The position numbers and the translations under genes were made by a program. The notes under the pieces were generated by a model. The model searched no databases. It saw only the letters and a list, made by a program, of their open reading frames with translations, and had not been told where the DNA came from. A stretch of 64,000 nt of DNA from Catenulispora sp. MAP5-51 (GTDB lineage: Bacteria; Actinomycetota; Actinomycetes; Streptomycetales; Catenulisporaceae): positions 1 through 64,000 of the forward strand of contig NZ_JBGCCH010000015.1 of assembly GCF_041261205.1 (NCBI RefSeq). The letters run 5' to 3'. Of the stretch, positions 34,361 to 42,344 are shown in pieces (the stretch's first letter is position 1; each line of letters opens with the position of its first letter).

Positions 34361-34480
34361 GCTTTGCCCTCACGGCTGCGTTGCCCCACGACTGCTTCGC
34401 CCCCACGACACTTGCTACTCACGAGTAATTGAGTACTCGCACTCTCCCGCCGATGCCCGCTCCACCGCCATCCTTGAGGC

Positions 34481-35305
34481 ATGAAGAAGCAATGGGAGAC
34501 GTTCTGGGGCCTGGCGTTCCTCGCTGGCCTGGTGGCGCTGGTGGCGCACTTCATGCACGTCCCCGGGCGGACGATGTTGACGGTCGGACTCGGCGCGGTC
34601 AGCCTGTACTGGCTCCTGATCATCACGACGGTGCCGTGGAACCTGTACTTCAAGGCGCGGCGGGTCCGGCACGAGATCGGGGTCTCCCGCGAGCGCGGGA
34701 TCACGGTGCCGGAGGGGCGCGAGGCCGAGGTCCGGCGCTGGGAGCGGCGGCTGCTGCGGCTGGCGCTGGCCGGGCACGCGGTGACGGCGGCGGTGGTGGC
34801 CGGCATCACCTACGCCTCCGGGCACGTCCTGGGCTACTACGTCGCCGCCTTCTACCTGCTCAGCTGCGCGATCCGGCCGGCCGCGGCGTACCTGGCGTAC
34901 GTGAAGGCCCGCATAGCCAGCCTGCTGAAGGAGACCACGCACCCGCGCGACGACGTGTTGGAGCTCACCACGCAGCTGGCAAGCCTGACCGCGCAGTTCG
35001 AGGCCATGCACCTCACGATGCACGAGGGCCAGGAGCGCGCCTTCCGCGAGCTCGACGACGTCCGCGACGGCCTGCGCGCCGCCGACGCCCGGCTGCGCGA
35101 GGACGTGCGCCTGTCCCGCGAGGCCGTGGAGGCCGACCGGGCCGGCCTGCGGACCCGCATCGAGGAGGTCGAACGGCACGTCGCGACGGTCACCCGGCAC
35201 TTCGACCAGGCCGTGGACGGCCTCACCGACCAGCGGGAGCTGCTCGGCGGCATCCGGGCCTTCGTGCGGCTGGTGCGCGCGGACGCGGCCGCGGCCGGCG
35301 AGTAG
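34481..35305 (+). CDS. Membrane protein with C-terminal coiled coil, hypothetical
   Basis: A 274-residue protein. Four hydrophobic segments occur in the N-terminal half (near residues 8-25, 32-52, 86-108 and 112-132). The C-terminal 110 residues are highly charged, with heptad-like Leu/Val spacing (RELDDVRDGLRAADARLRE), typical of a cytosolic coiled coil. I do not recognise a family. CATCCT 6 nt before the ATG and GAGG just upstream are weak start signals. It lies between tRNA-Gln and tRNA-Glu. Confidence 0.65.
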   Translation: MKKQWETFWGLAFLAGLVALVAHFMHVPGRTMLTVGLGAVSLYWLLIITTVPWNLYFKARRVRHEIGVSRERGITVPEGREAEVRRWERRLLRLALAGHAVTAAVVAGITYASGHVLGYYVAAFYLLSCAIRPAAAYLAYVKARIASLLKETTHPRDDVLELTTQLASLTAQFEAMHLTMHEGQERAFRELDDVRDGLRAADARLREDVRLSREAVEADRAGLRTRIEEVERHVATVTRHFDQAVDGLTDQRELLGGIRAFVRLVRADAAAAGE

Positions 35306-35337
35306 GCAGCGAGGCGGCGGCGAGCAGGCGGCTAGGC

Positions 35338-35370
35338 GGCGGCCGGGCGGCGGCCGGGCGGCGGCCGGGG
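35338..35370. repeat. 11-bp tandem repeat x3
   Basis: GGCGGCCGGGC is repeated three times just upstream of the tRNA-Glu promoter, following related GC-rich runs after the preceding stop codon. Confidence 0.75.
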
Positions 35371-35383
35371 CACCGCCCGCGAT

Positions 35384-35412
35384 TTGGGCGAACCCCGTCG
35401 ATCGCCTAAGAT
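35384..35412 (+). promoter_or_regulatory. Promoter of first tRNA-Glu
   Basis: TTGGGC and TAAGAT are separated by 17 nt, about 43 nt before the tRNA. Confidence 0.6.
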
Positions 35413-35454
35413 AGGTCCCGCTGCCGGCGCCTCGGGCGCGGCGGTACTGCTAGG

Positions 35455-35527
35455 GGCCCCGTTGTGTAGCGGCCTAGCACGCTGCCCTCTCAAGGCAGTA
35501 GCGCGGGTTCGAATCCCGTCGGGGCTA
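35455..35527 (+). tRNA. tRNA-Glu (CTC), copy 1
   Basis: A 73-nt cloverleaf. Acceptor GGCCCCG pairs with CGGGGCT (terminal G-U), anticodon loop CTCTCAA with CTC at 35489-35491, T-loop TTCGAAT; no encoded CCA. It is identical to the copy at 37070-37142. Confidence 0.95.
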
Positions 35528-35536
35528 CCTCACGGC

Positions 35537-35566
35537 AAGGGCTCTTACGATCTCGTAAGAGCCCTT
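35537..35566 (+). terminator. Terminator after tRNA-Glu copy 1
   Basis: A 13-bp perfect stem (AAGGGCTCTTACG) with a 4-nt loop. Confidence 0.8.
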
Positions 35567-35641
35567 ACTGCATGTTTGATGGCATATTGGGGCCCGGACT
35601 GCCATCAACGCGTCTCAGTACGCACCGCAGGGGGGACTCAG

Positions 35642-36901
35642 GTGACGACCGACAACTGGACGGCGCCCTCGACCGATGACCAGGGGCTGCTCGCCGCCCG
35701 GGCCGCGGACGATTCGGACGCGTATCTGGCCGTGCTGGCGCGGCTGGACGTGTACGTGCCGCGGCGCGAGCCGGATCAGGGTTCGAAGTTCAGCCTGCGC
35801 CGGTCGGTGGTGAAGCTCAACCAGCTCACCGTCTACGGCCAGCTGAACAACGCGATCCGCGGGACCTCGAAGTCCGCCCTGACGGTCAGCCAGGAATACG
35901 CCACCACCCGGCGCGGGGCGCGGCTGATCCTGCCGGTGTACACCCGGGCGCTGGTGCCGGCCGAGCGGCCCGAGGGCGTGTACTTCGACCGGAACCTGTT
36001 CCCGGCGTGGGTCCAGGAGCTGGCCAAGCAGCGGCAGACGATGCAGCTCGTGATCAATCCGGGGACGCCGGAGGAGCGCGAGTTCAACGTCGGCAAGGCC
36101 GCGCAGTGGATGAAGAAGAACCCGCACTTGGTCGGCAGCTGGAACCAGCTGCACGGCACCGTGCGCACCGTCTACAACGAGCCGACGCAGGGCGAGCTGC
36201 CCCGCGCGCTGGCGTGCGGGGCGCACCTGGCGGCGAGCAACGCCGTGCCGTGGAACTCGATGGGCCACCCGTACCTGAACTACCACGACCAGCTCGACTC
36301 GCTACGCGAGTGGTGGGGCATCGAGGGCCCGGTGCAGTGGCAGAACCAGGTCGACTCACTCCTGGACACCGAGAATCCGCAGCCGGTGGACCTGGTCCTG
36401 GGCATCCGCGCCGAACGCGGCGCCGGCGCGCAGCCCAGCGGCGACCCGGCCCACGACACCCGCGCTCTCACCGAGGGCGTCGAGGCCTGGTGCCGCGACC
36501 GCGGGGCCCCGGAGCGCCTGCGGCAGGAGATGCTCGACATCGCGCAGTGGGTGGTCCGCTGCGAGACCTGGATGCGCAGGGACAACGTCATCAGGCCCGA
36601 CGTCATCGTGACCACCCAGGCCGCCTGGGACTGGGGCCGCTGCGTGAACATGGCCCGCTGGGGCCTGGCATGCGGCTTCTGCGACCGCACCACCGCCGAG
36701 CAGATCGTGCGCCACGCCGGCGGCCTGTGCGCCCGCGCCTACGCCGACTGGGGGCAGCTGTCGGCGGCGTACATCCTCGGCCGGGTGATCAAGATGGGGC
36801 GCCAGGGCAATCCGGAGAACACCTACCGGGACACACTGCAGATCCACCGCGCGCTCGCGCAGGATCCCGCCAGCCCGTTCCTGACCCTGTCGCTGCGCTG
36901 A
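35642..36901 (+). CDS. DUF1266 domain protein
   Basis: A 419-residue predicted cytosolic protein. The N-terminus (LLAARAADDSDAYLAVLARLDVYVP) resembles SseB-like N-domains. The C-terminal part is DUF1266: WDWGRCVNMARWGLACGFC followed by GLCARAYADWGQLSAAYILG. GTG at 35642 has GGGGGG 6 nt upstream. It is the only gene between the two tRNA-Glu copies and has its own terminator-bounded space. DUF1266 proteins are often found near contact-dependent or defence genes, but no activity is established. Confidence 0.75.
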   Translation: MTTDNWTAPSTDDQGLLAARAADDSDAYLAVLARLDVYVPRREPDQGSKFSLRRSVVKLNQLTVYGQLNNAIRGTSKSALTVSQEYATTRRGARLILPVYTRALVPAERPEGVYFDRNLFPAWVQELAKQRQTMQLVINPGTPEEREFNVGKAAQWMKKNPHLVGSWNQLHGTVRTVYNEPTQGELPRALACGAHLAASNAVPWNSMGHPYLNYHDQLDSLREWWGIEGPVQWQNQVDSLLDTENPQPVDLVLGIRAERGAGAQPSGDPAHDTRALTEGVEAWCRDRGAPERLRQEMLDIAQWVVRCETWMRRDNVIRPDVIVTTQAAWDWGRCVNMARWGLACGFCDRTTAEQIVRHAGGLCARAYADWGQLSAAYILGRVIKMGRQGNPENTYRDTLQIHRALAQDPASPFLTLSLR

Positions 36902-36951
36902 GGGCGGGGACGCGCGGGATGCCCGACGGCGGCCCGACCCCCTGATTTCAC

Positions 36952-36975
36952 GGGCCGTGACCCTGGTCACGGCCC
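36952..36975. promoter_or_regulatory. Perfect 11-bp inverted repeat, 2-nt centre
   Basis: GGGCCGTGACC and GGTCACGGCCC flank CT, 50 nt after the DUF1266 stop. There is no T-run; an operator or a short-loop terminator is possible. Confidence 0.45.
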
Positions 36976-37020
36976 ACCCTCCGGCGGGTAAATGCGGGAT
37001 GAGCGCCATCCGAAGTGCGC

Positions 37021-37026
37021 TATGCT
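37021..37026 (+). promoter_or_regulatory. -10 element of second tRNA-Glu
   Basis: TATGCT lies 43 nt before the tRNA, the same distance as in copy 1; the -35 region is weak. Confidence 0.4.
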
Positions 37027-37069
37027 TTCGGGGTCGCCAGGCGCTGCAGAGCGCCGAAGCGGCAGCTGG

Positions 37070-37142
37070 GGCCCCGTTGTGTAGCGGCCTAGCACGCTGC
37101 CCTCTCAAGGCAGTAGCGCGGGTTCGAATCCCGTCGGGGCTA
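37070..37142 (+). tRNA. tRNA-Glu (CTC), copy 2
   Basis: Identical to copy 1, with the CTC anticodon at 37104-37106. The identity extends two bases 5' and three bases 3' of the tRNA, making a 78-bp direct repeat 1.6 kb apart. Confidence 0.95.
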
Positions 37143-37150
37143 CCTTTGCG

Positions 37151-37184
37151 AAAAGGCCGATCGTTTCCGGACGATCGGCCTTTT
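37151..37184 (+). terminator. Terminator after tRNA-Glu copy 2
   Basis: A 14-bp perfect stem (AAAAGGCCGATCGT) with a 6-nt loop, ending in TTTT. Confidence 0.9.
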
Positions 37185-37225
37185 CCCATGCGCGCGCGGC
37201 TGCGTATCCTCACAGGGGAGGGCCA

Positions 37226-39175
37226 ATGACGACGCGCCGCGATGGATCCGCCACACCTCGTATCGCCTCGATGTTGCGGTTGCTGTTCGTCGCCGTGGGC
37301 ATCGTCAGCCTGATCCTCGGCTATGTGGGCCTGGACCGGTACCTCCATCTGCCGGGCCAGACGTACAGCCACACCCCGAGCGACCTGGTCTATTTCGATC
37401 TGGAGCTGTTCCTGGTCCAGGCCACCCCGCTGGCCGCGGGCGGTCCGTTCCCGTGGCAGCTGTCGGTGGCGCGGTTCAGCGCACCGAGCGTCCTGCTGTA
37501 CGCCCTCGCGGAGATCGTGGTCGCGCTGTCCGCGCGAAGGCTGCACCGGGCCTGGCTGCGCCGGTCGCGGGGGCACGCGGTGGTGTTCGGCACGACGCGC
37601 GTCGCCTCGGTGGTGGTCGAGCGGCTGCGGGCCCGAGGAGTACGGGTCCTGGTGGTACGGCCGGACAGCGCCGCCGACCCGGTGCGGTTCGACTCCGTCT
37701 CCGACGACCGCTGGACCATCGTCGGCCGGCCCGCCTCGCCGCGGACCCTCACCGACGCAGGCGTCCGACGGGCCTCGACGGTCTACGCCTGCCTGGACCG
37801 GATCGAGGACAACGCCGAGGTCGCCTACGCGATCGAGGCATGGCGCGGCGAGCAGCGGTACCCCGAGCGCGTCTACGCCTCGATCGACGACCTGGACCTG
37901 TGCACGGCGCTGAAGGCCCGCCGGTGGTCCACGGCCGGCGCGGGGCGTTCGCACGTGGACTTCTTCAACCGCGACGAGCTCGCCGCGCAGACAGCGGTGC
38001 GGCGCGACCGGGCGGCTCTGGAGGGGCCGGGGGCGCCGCACATCGCGATATCGGGGACGGGGGCGTTCGGGCGGTCGGTGTTGGTGGAGTTGGGGCGGCA
38101 GTGGCAGGGATGCGCCGGACGCGCCGGACGCGCCGAGCACAGCGAACGCGCCGTTGGCGGCAGTCGCACCGGTCAGCCGCAACCTGACGGCGGCATCGTC
38201 ACCATCGCGCTCGTCGGCGCCGACGCCGACGCGGTCGGTTCGCGGCTGTGCGAGCAGTACCCGTTCCTGCTCGACGTCTGCGTGATCGAGCCCTGGACCG
38301 ACACGCTGCCGCGGCTGCTGGAAGAGCGGCGCCGGACCGGCGCGCCCCGGCTGCGCCGGCTGTACCTGTGCCACGGCGACGAGCGCGAGGCCCTGTCCGA
38401 CGCCTTGACCTGCGGCTCCTACCTGAGCTCGATGGACGGCGTGGTGGTCCGCCTGGACCGCATGTCGCAGATGGCTGAGATGTTCCACGGCGGCAGCCGC
38501 CCCGGGCCCCTGTTCGACGCCCTCGACGGCCGCCTGGAACTGGTCGACGTCACGGCGCTGGGCTGCGACCCGGACCGGATCGGCGACGACCTGGCCGACA
38601 GCCTCGCGCAGTCCATCCACCGCCGCTACCTGGCCGACCAGCTCGCCGGCGGCCGCGGCTGGCACTCCACCACGGCGATGACCCCCTGGGACGAGCTGCC
38701 GCCGGACGTCCAGCGCGGCAACCGCGAGCAGGCCGAGGACGTGGGCCGCAAGCTGGCCTCCATCCGCTGCCTGCTGACACCGCGCCGCGAGACGGTCGGA
38801 CCGTTCGCCTTCCGCCCCGCCGAGATCGAGACCCTGGCCGAATCCGAACACGCCCGCTGGGCCGACGAACGCCGCCGCAACGGCTGGCGCTACGGCCCGC
38901 GCCGCGACGACACCCGCAGAGTCCACCCCGGGCTGGTGGCCTGGCCGCTGTTGCCGGAGGAGCAGCGGGACAAGGACCGCCTGTTCATCCGGGCCCTGCC
39001 GGCGTTGCTGAGCGGCATGGGACTGGCGATCGTGCGGATCGGGGAAGGCGGCGGGCCCGCCCCGCGCCACACCCCCGCCACCCAGTCCCCAGCCCCGGCA
39101 TCCGGCGCAACGGAATCCAGCGGCACCCGCGACTCGCCCATCCCGGTGACCGCCCTCGGCAGCGATCTGTGCTGA
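37226..39175 (+). CDS. Membrane TrkA-N/Rossmann protein with C-terminal RyR domain
   Basis: A 649-residue protein. Two hydrophobic helices (about 16-36 and 83-101) flank a short segment with a channel-pore-like look. Two Rossmann-type domains follow: the first has a degenerate loop (VVFGTTRVAS), the second an intact GTGAFG (in HIAISGTGAFGRSVL). The last domain, about 530-605, is a ryanodine-receptor (RyR) repeat: LAESEHARWADERRRNGWRYG, RRDDTRRVHPGLVAWP, LPEEQRDKDRL. The Pro/Ser-rich C-terminal tail is disordered. GGGGAGG precedes the ATG. Such TrkA-N/RyR proteins are known from predicted nucleotide-signal systems. The SLOG gene starts 10 nt later. Confidence 0.82.
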   Translation: MTTRRDGSATPRIASMLRLLFVAVGIVSLILGYVGLDRYLHLPGQTYSHTPSDLVYFDLELFLVQATPLAAGGPFPWQLSVARFSAPSVLLYALAEIVVALSARRLHRAWLRRSRGHAVVFGTTRVASVVVERLRARGVRVLVVRPDSAADPVRFDSVSDDRWTIVGRPASPRTLTDAGVRRASTVYACLDRIEDNAEVAYAIEAWRGEQRYPERVYASIDDLDLCTALKARRWSTAGAGRSHVDFFNRDELAAQTAVRRDRAALEGPGAPHIAISGTGAFGRSVLVELGRQWQGCAGRAGRAEHSERAVGGSRTGQPQPDGGIVTIALVGADADAVGSRLCEQYPFLLDVCVIEPWTDTLPRLLEERRRTGAPRLRRLYLCHGDEREALSDALTCGSYLSSMDGVVVRLDRMSQMAEMFHGGSRPGPLFDALDGRLELVDVTALGCDPDRIGDDLADSLAQSIHRRYLADQLAGGRGWHSTTAMTPWDELPPDVQRGNREQAEDVGRKLASIRCLLTPRRETVGPFAFRPAEIETLAESEHARWADERRRNGWRYGPRRDDTRRVHPGLVAWPLLPEEQRDKDRLFIRALPALLSGMGLAIVRIGEGGGPAPRHTPATQSPAPASGATESSGTRDSPIPVTALGSDLC

Positions 39176-39185
39176 GGTCGGCATC

Positions 39186-39677
39186 ATGCAGCGCATCGGA
39201 ATCACCGGCCACCGCCAGTTCGACGAACCGACGACCCGCCTGATCCGCGCGGCCCTGCGCCGTGTCGTCGAGGCCTACCAGGGCTGCGACCTGATCGGCG
39301 TGACCTGTTTGGCCGAGGGCTCCGACACGTTGTTCGCCGAAGCCGTCGCCGACCGCGGCGGCCGGCTCGAGGTGGTCGTCCCCGCCGTCCGCTACCGGGA
39401 GACCCTGCCGGCAACGCATCAGGACGCGTATGACGAATGGCTGGCGCGCGCCACCGAGGTCCACCGGCTCGCCTTCTTCGAGTCCGACGATGCCGCCTAC
39501 CTGGCCGGCGGGGAACAGATGCTGATGGTGATCGACCGGCTGATCGCCGTGTGGGACGGCCTTCCGGCGCGGGGAATCGGAGGCACGGGTGACATTGTGC
39601 AGAATGCATACCGACGCGGCCTGCCCGTGGAAGTAGTATGGCCGGACGGCGCGCTACGAGCAGCAGTGCACGAATAA
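39186..39677 (+). CDS. SLOG-like Rossmann protein (DprA/LOG-related)
   Basis: A 163-residue protein. It begins IGITGHRQFDE with a GxTGHR loop, then LIGVTCLAEGSDTLFAEAVA and LEVVVPAVRY, matching the SLOG superfamily of nucleotide-binding Rossmann domains. QNAYRRGLPVEVVWP ends the fold. Predicted to bind or process a nucleotide-derived ligand; the activity is not known. GAGG 8 nt before the ATG and a 10-nt gap after the RyR gene indicate an operon of these two. fxsA follows 131 bp later. Confidence 0.7.
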   Translation: MQRIGITGHRQFDEPTTRLIRAALRRVVEAYQGCDLIGVTCLAEGSDTLFAEAVADRGGRLEVVVPAVRYRETLPATHQDAYDEWLARATEVHRLAFFESDDAAYLAGGEQMLMVIDRLIAVWDGLPARGIGGTGDIVQNAYRRGLPVEVVWPDGALRAAVHE

Positions 39678-39721
39678 ACGTTCCATGCGACGCGCACGTA
39701 AACATGCTTTCACCAGCGCTT

Positions 39722-39758
39722 ACACATTCATGTGTTCGCTCATTCCGCACGATAGACT
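39722..39758 (+). promoter_or_regulatory. Palindrome and -10 element upstream of fxsA
   Basis: ACACAT and ATGTGT flank TC (39722-39735), and TAGACT follows at 39753-39758. The right half-site falls where the -35 box would be, so the dyad is a likely activator or repressor site. Transcription would start near 39765. Confidence 0.5.
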
Positions 39759-39808
39759 GCTGACGGCCGGGACCGCCGGCCATCCGACCGCACAGACAAG
39801 GGGACTCC

Positions 39809-39952
39809 GTGGGCTTCGAGGGCGAACTCCTGGTGTCCGACATTCCGGTGGTGGACGACGTACCGCTGTCCATGCTCGCCGCTGACGGAGACCTGCTGAC
39901 AAGGAGCGACGACACCGACGTCCCGGTCGCCGAGTTCCAGTCGTCGGTCTGA
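39809..39952 (+). CDS. fxsA: FxSxx-COOH precursor peptide FxsA
   Basis: A 47-residue acidic peptide. It begins VGFEGELLVSD and ends PVAEFQSSV, so the C-terminus is F43-Q44-S45-S46-V47, an exact FxSxx-COOH ending. AAGGGGA lies 5 nt before the GTG at 39809. In the FXS system the partner radical SAM enzyme FxsB installs a three-residue cyclophane from the Phe ring to residue i+2 (Ser). The gene is 38 nt before fxsB. A chance FxSxx terminus directly before an fxsB-like gene is unlikely. Bioactivity is unknown. Confidence 0.88.
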   Translation: MGFEGELLVSDIPVVDDVPLSMLAADGDLLTRSDDTDVPVAEFQSSV

Positions 39953-39990
39953 ATCCGCGGTCCGCGGGCGGACCGGAGAGAGCCGGCATC

Positions 39991-42228
39991 GTGTTCCGTC
40001 AGTTCGTCGTCAAGATCGCCAGCCGTTGCGATCTCGCTTGCGATCATTGCTACGTCTACGAGCACGCCGACCAGTCGTGGCGCGGGCGTCCTCGCGTCAT
40101 GCCCGCGGATGTCATGGAATCGGCCGTGGCCCGCATCGCAGAACACGCGGCCGCCCATCATCTGCCCCGGGTGACCGTCGTCCTGCACGGCGGAGAGCCT
40201 TTGCTGGCCGGCGTCGAGCGCATCAGAACCCTCGCCAGGGGGCTGCGGGAGGCGCTACCGACGGGCTGCAAGGCCGGCATCCGTATCCAGACCAACGGAC
40301 TACAGCTCAACGACGCGTTTTGTGAGATGTTCCGGCAGGAGGACATCGGCGTCGGGATCAGCATCGACGGCGACCGCATCGCGAACGACCGGCACCGCCG
40401 GCACGCGAACGGCCGCACCAGCTACCCGGAGTTGGTGCGGGCGATCCAGCTCGTCGGCTCGGAACAGTACCGGTCGATCTTCAACGGCCTGCTGTGCACC
40501 GTCGACGTCGAGAACGACCCGGTCGCCGTCTTCGACGCACTCGCCGCGTTCACTCCCCCGCGGATCGAGTTCCTGCTCCCCCACGCGACATGGGTCGAGC
40601 CGCCGCCCGGCGCGCAGCCCGGGCAGGCCCGCTATGCGGCGTGGTTGCTGGCCGTCCATCAACGCTGGACCGAATGCGGCAGACCCATGGATGTCCGCTT
40701 GTTCCGCTCGGTCTCGGATCTCCTGGCCGGAAGGTCGAGCAGGACCGAGGCCATCGGGCTCGAACCGGCGGACATCGTCGTCGTGGAGACCGACGGCACG
40801 ATCGAACAGGCGGACTCGCTCAAAACCGCCTTCGACGGCGCGCCGGCGACCGGCTTCGACGTCGTCCGCCACAGCTTCGACGAGGCCGCCGCCCACCCCG
40901 GATTCGACGGCCGCCGTGCCGGGGCCGAGTCGTTGAGCCCGATCTGCCAGCGGTGTCCCGCGGTCCGGATCTGCGGGGGCGGACTGTACGCGCATCGCTT
41001 TGACGGCACCGGATTCTCCAATCCGTCCGTCTACTGCCGGGACCTCTACACGTTCATCACCGGATTGACCGGCCAGACCCGGCAGACATCGCCCATCTCC
41101 CGGCACCGGATGAGTCCTGCCGACTTCAGCGCGCTGGGCCGCGGCGAGGGATCCGAGAGCGGCGTCGCGGCGTTGAAGGCCGCTCAGGTGAGCAAAGCAC
41201 GGATGAGGCTGGCACAACTCGCCAAGCCTTTGCAGGCCGAGCGCAGTTGGACTCTGGTCCGGCAGTTCGACGCCGCCGACCGGAACCAGCTGAACCGGGT
41301 TCTGGCCGATCCGTTCCTGATGCCGGCGGACGGCACCGCGGCGCGCGGACCGGGTGGAACACTCACCAGAATCGCTCTCGGCTGCGCGGTCCTGAGCTCC
41401 GAACCAGTCGAAGCCGACCTCGCAGTGGCCGAGGACGTGCTTTCGTTACCGGGCGTCGGCGCGTTACCGGTGACGGCGGGGCCGGTTCACGTCAGAGTCG
41501 CGGAAACGTCGGCGATCACTGTCAACGGCGTCAGTGCCGAGGCAGCGCGCCACACAGTCTGTATGGGCCCGGTGCGAATCCGCATCGAGGATCACGACCC
41601 GGCGCGGGACCGGTTCGGGCATCCGGTGACCGGACCGTTGACCTCGGCCGAGCTCGACGCATGGCGGGACGGACTCGACGCGACCGCGGTGGTGCTCGCG
41701 AAACGTCATCCCGAGGCCCTGGCCGAGATGGCCGAGGGCCTGACGACCATCGTCCCCTTACAGCCGCAGCCAGGGCGTCAGCGCAGCGCGACGGCCAGGA
41801 ACGCGTTCGGCGCACTGGGAATCGCCTTGCCCGCGCCGACCGACGGTGACGTCGGCGAAGCCCTCGCCTGCCTCGTGCTGCACGAGTTCCAGCACTTGAA
41901 GCTCGGTGCCGTCCTGGACATGTTCGATCTCCACGACAGGACCGAGGACGCCGAGACGGCCGGCTATCGCGTCGCGTGGCGGCCGGGTCCGCGTTCGTTG
42001 GAGGCCGTGCTCCAAGGCGCGTACGCGCATATCAGCGTGGTCGAGTACTGGCGCAGGCGTGCGCAAGCCACTCAAGGGCCGCACAGCCGGGAGTACGCAA
42101 GGCGTTCGGAAGACCTCGCCGGACAGGTCGAGGACGCGTTGTCGCAGATCACGACGAGCGTCGCGCTGACCCGGCTGGGCCGGCGCTGGGTCGCTGACAT
42201 GGCCGCGACAGTGGCCGGGTGGCGCTGA
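39991..42228 (+). CDS. fxsB: Radical SAM/SPASM maturase FxsB with HExxH extension
   Basis: A 745-residue enzyme. The radical SAM cluster motif is C13-x3-C17-x2-C20 (CDLACDHCY), near the N-terminus as in FxsB. The SPASM region has C319, C322, C328 and C349 (CQRCPAVRICGGG and YC). A long C-terminal extension ends with LHEFQHLK, giving His631-Glu632-...-His635, an intact HExxH. The named FxsB family is described as carrying an inactivated metallohydrolase extension, so this copy may be catalytically intact. GTG at 39991 follows GGAGAGA. It should modify FxsA at the FQSSV core. Confidence 0.9.
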   Translation: MFRQFVVKIASRCDLACDHCYVYEHADQSWRGRPRVMPADVMESAVARIAEHAAAHHLPRVTVVLHGGEPLLAGVERIRTLARGLREALPTGCKAGIRIQTNGLQLNDAFCEMFRQEDIGVGISIDGDRIANDRHRRHANGRTSYPELVRAIQLVGSEQYRSIFNGLLCTVDVENDPVAVFDALAAFTPPRIEFLLPHATWVEPPPGAQPGQARYAAWLLAVHQRWTECGRPMDVRLFRSVSDLLAGRSSRTEAIGLEPADIVVVETDGTIEQADSLKTAFDGAPATGFDVVRHSFDEAAAHPGFDGRRAGAESLSPICQRCPAVRICGGGLYAHRFDGTGFSNPSVYCRDLYTFITGLTGQTRQTSPISRHRMSPADFSALGRGEGSESGVAALKAAQVSKARMRLAQLAKPLQAERSWTLVRQFDAADRNQLNRVLADPFLMPADGTAARGPGGTLTRIALGCAVLSSEPVEADLAVAEDVLSLPGVGALPVTAGPVHVRVAETSAITVNGVSAEAARHTVCMGPVRIRIEDHDPARDRFGHPVTGPLTSAELDAWRDGLDATAVVLAKRHPEALAEMAEGLTTIVPLQPQPGRQRSATARNAFGALGIALPAPTDGDVGEALACLVLHEFQHLKLGAVLDMFDLHDRTEDAETAGYRVAWRPGPRSLEAVLQGAYAHISVVEYWRRRAQATQGPHSREYARRSEDLAGQVEDALSQITTSVALTRLGRRWVADMAATVAGWR

Positions 42229-42344
42229 AGCGTCTGTGGCCCCGCCCTCGCGCCATTCCGCCCGCGCGAACCGGTGAAAGCATCGCAGTATTCGGATACG
42301 CTCGGCGATGATGGCAGCTTGCCGAAGGCGCCGAGGAGAGTGCT

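Noticed and set aside
36356-39205. 949-residue minus-strand open frame over the tRNA and RyR region
   Set aside because: It crosses a tRNA gene and terminator and is antisense to two well-supported genes.
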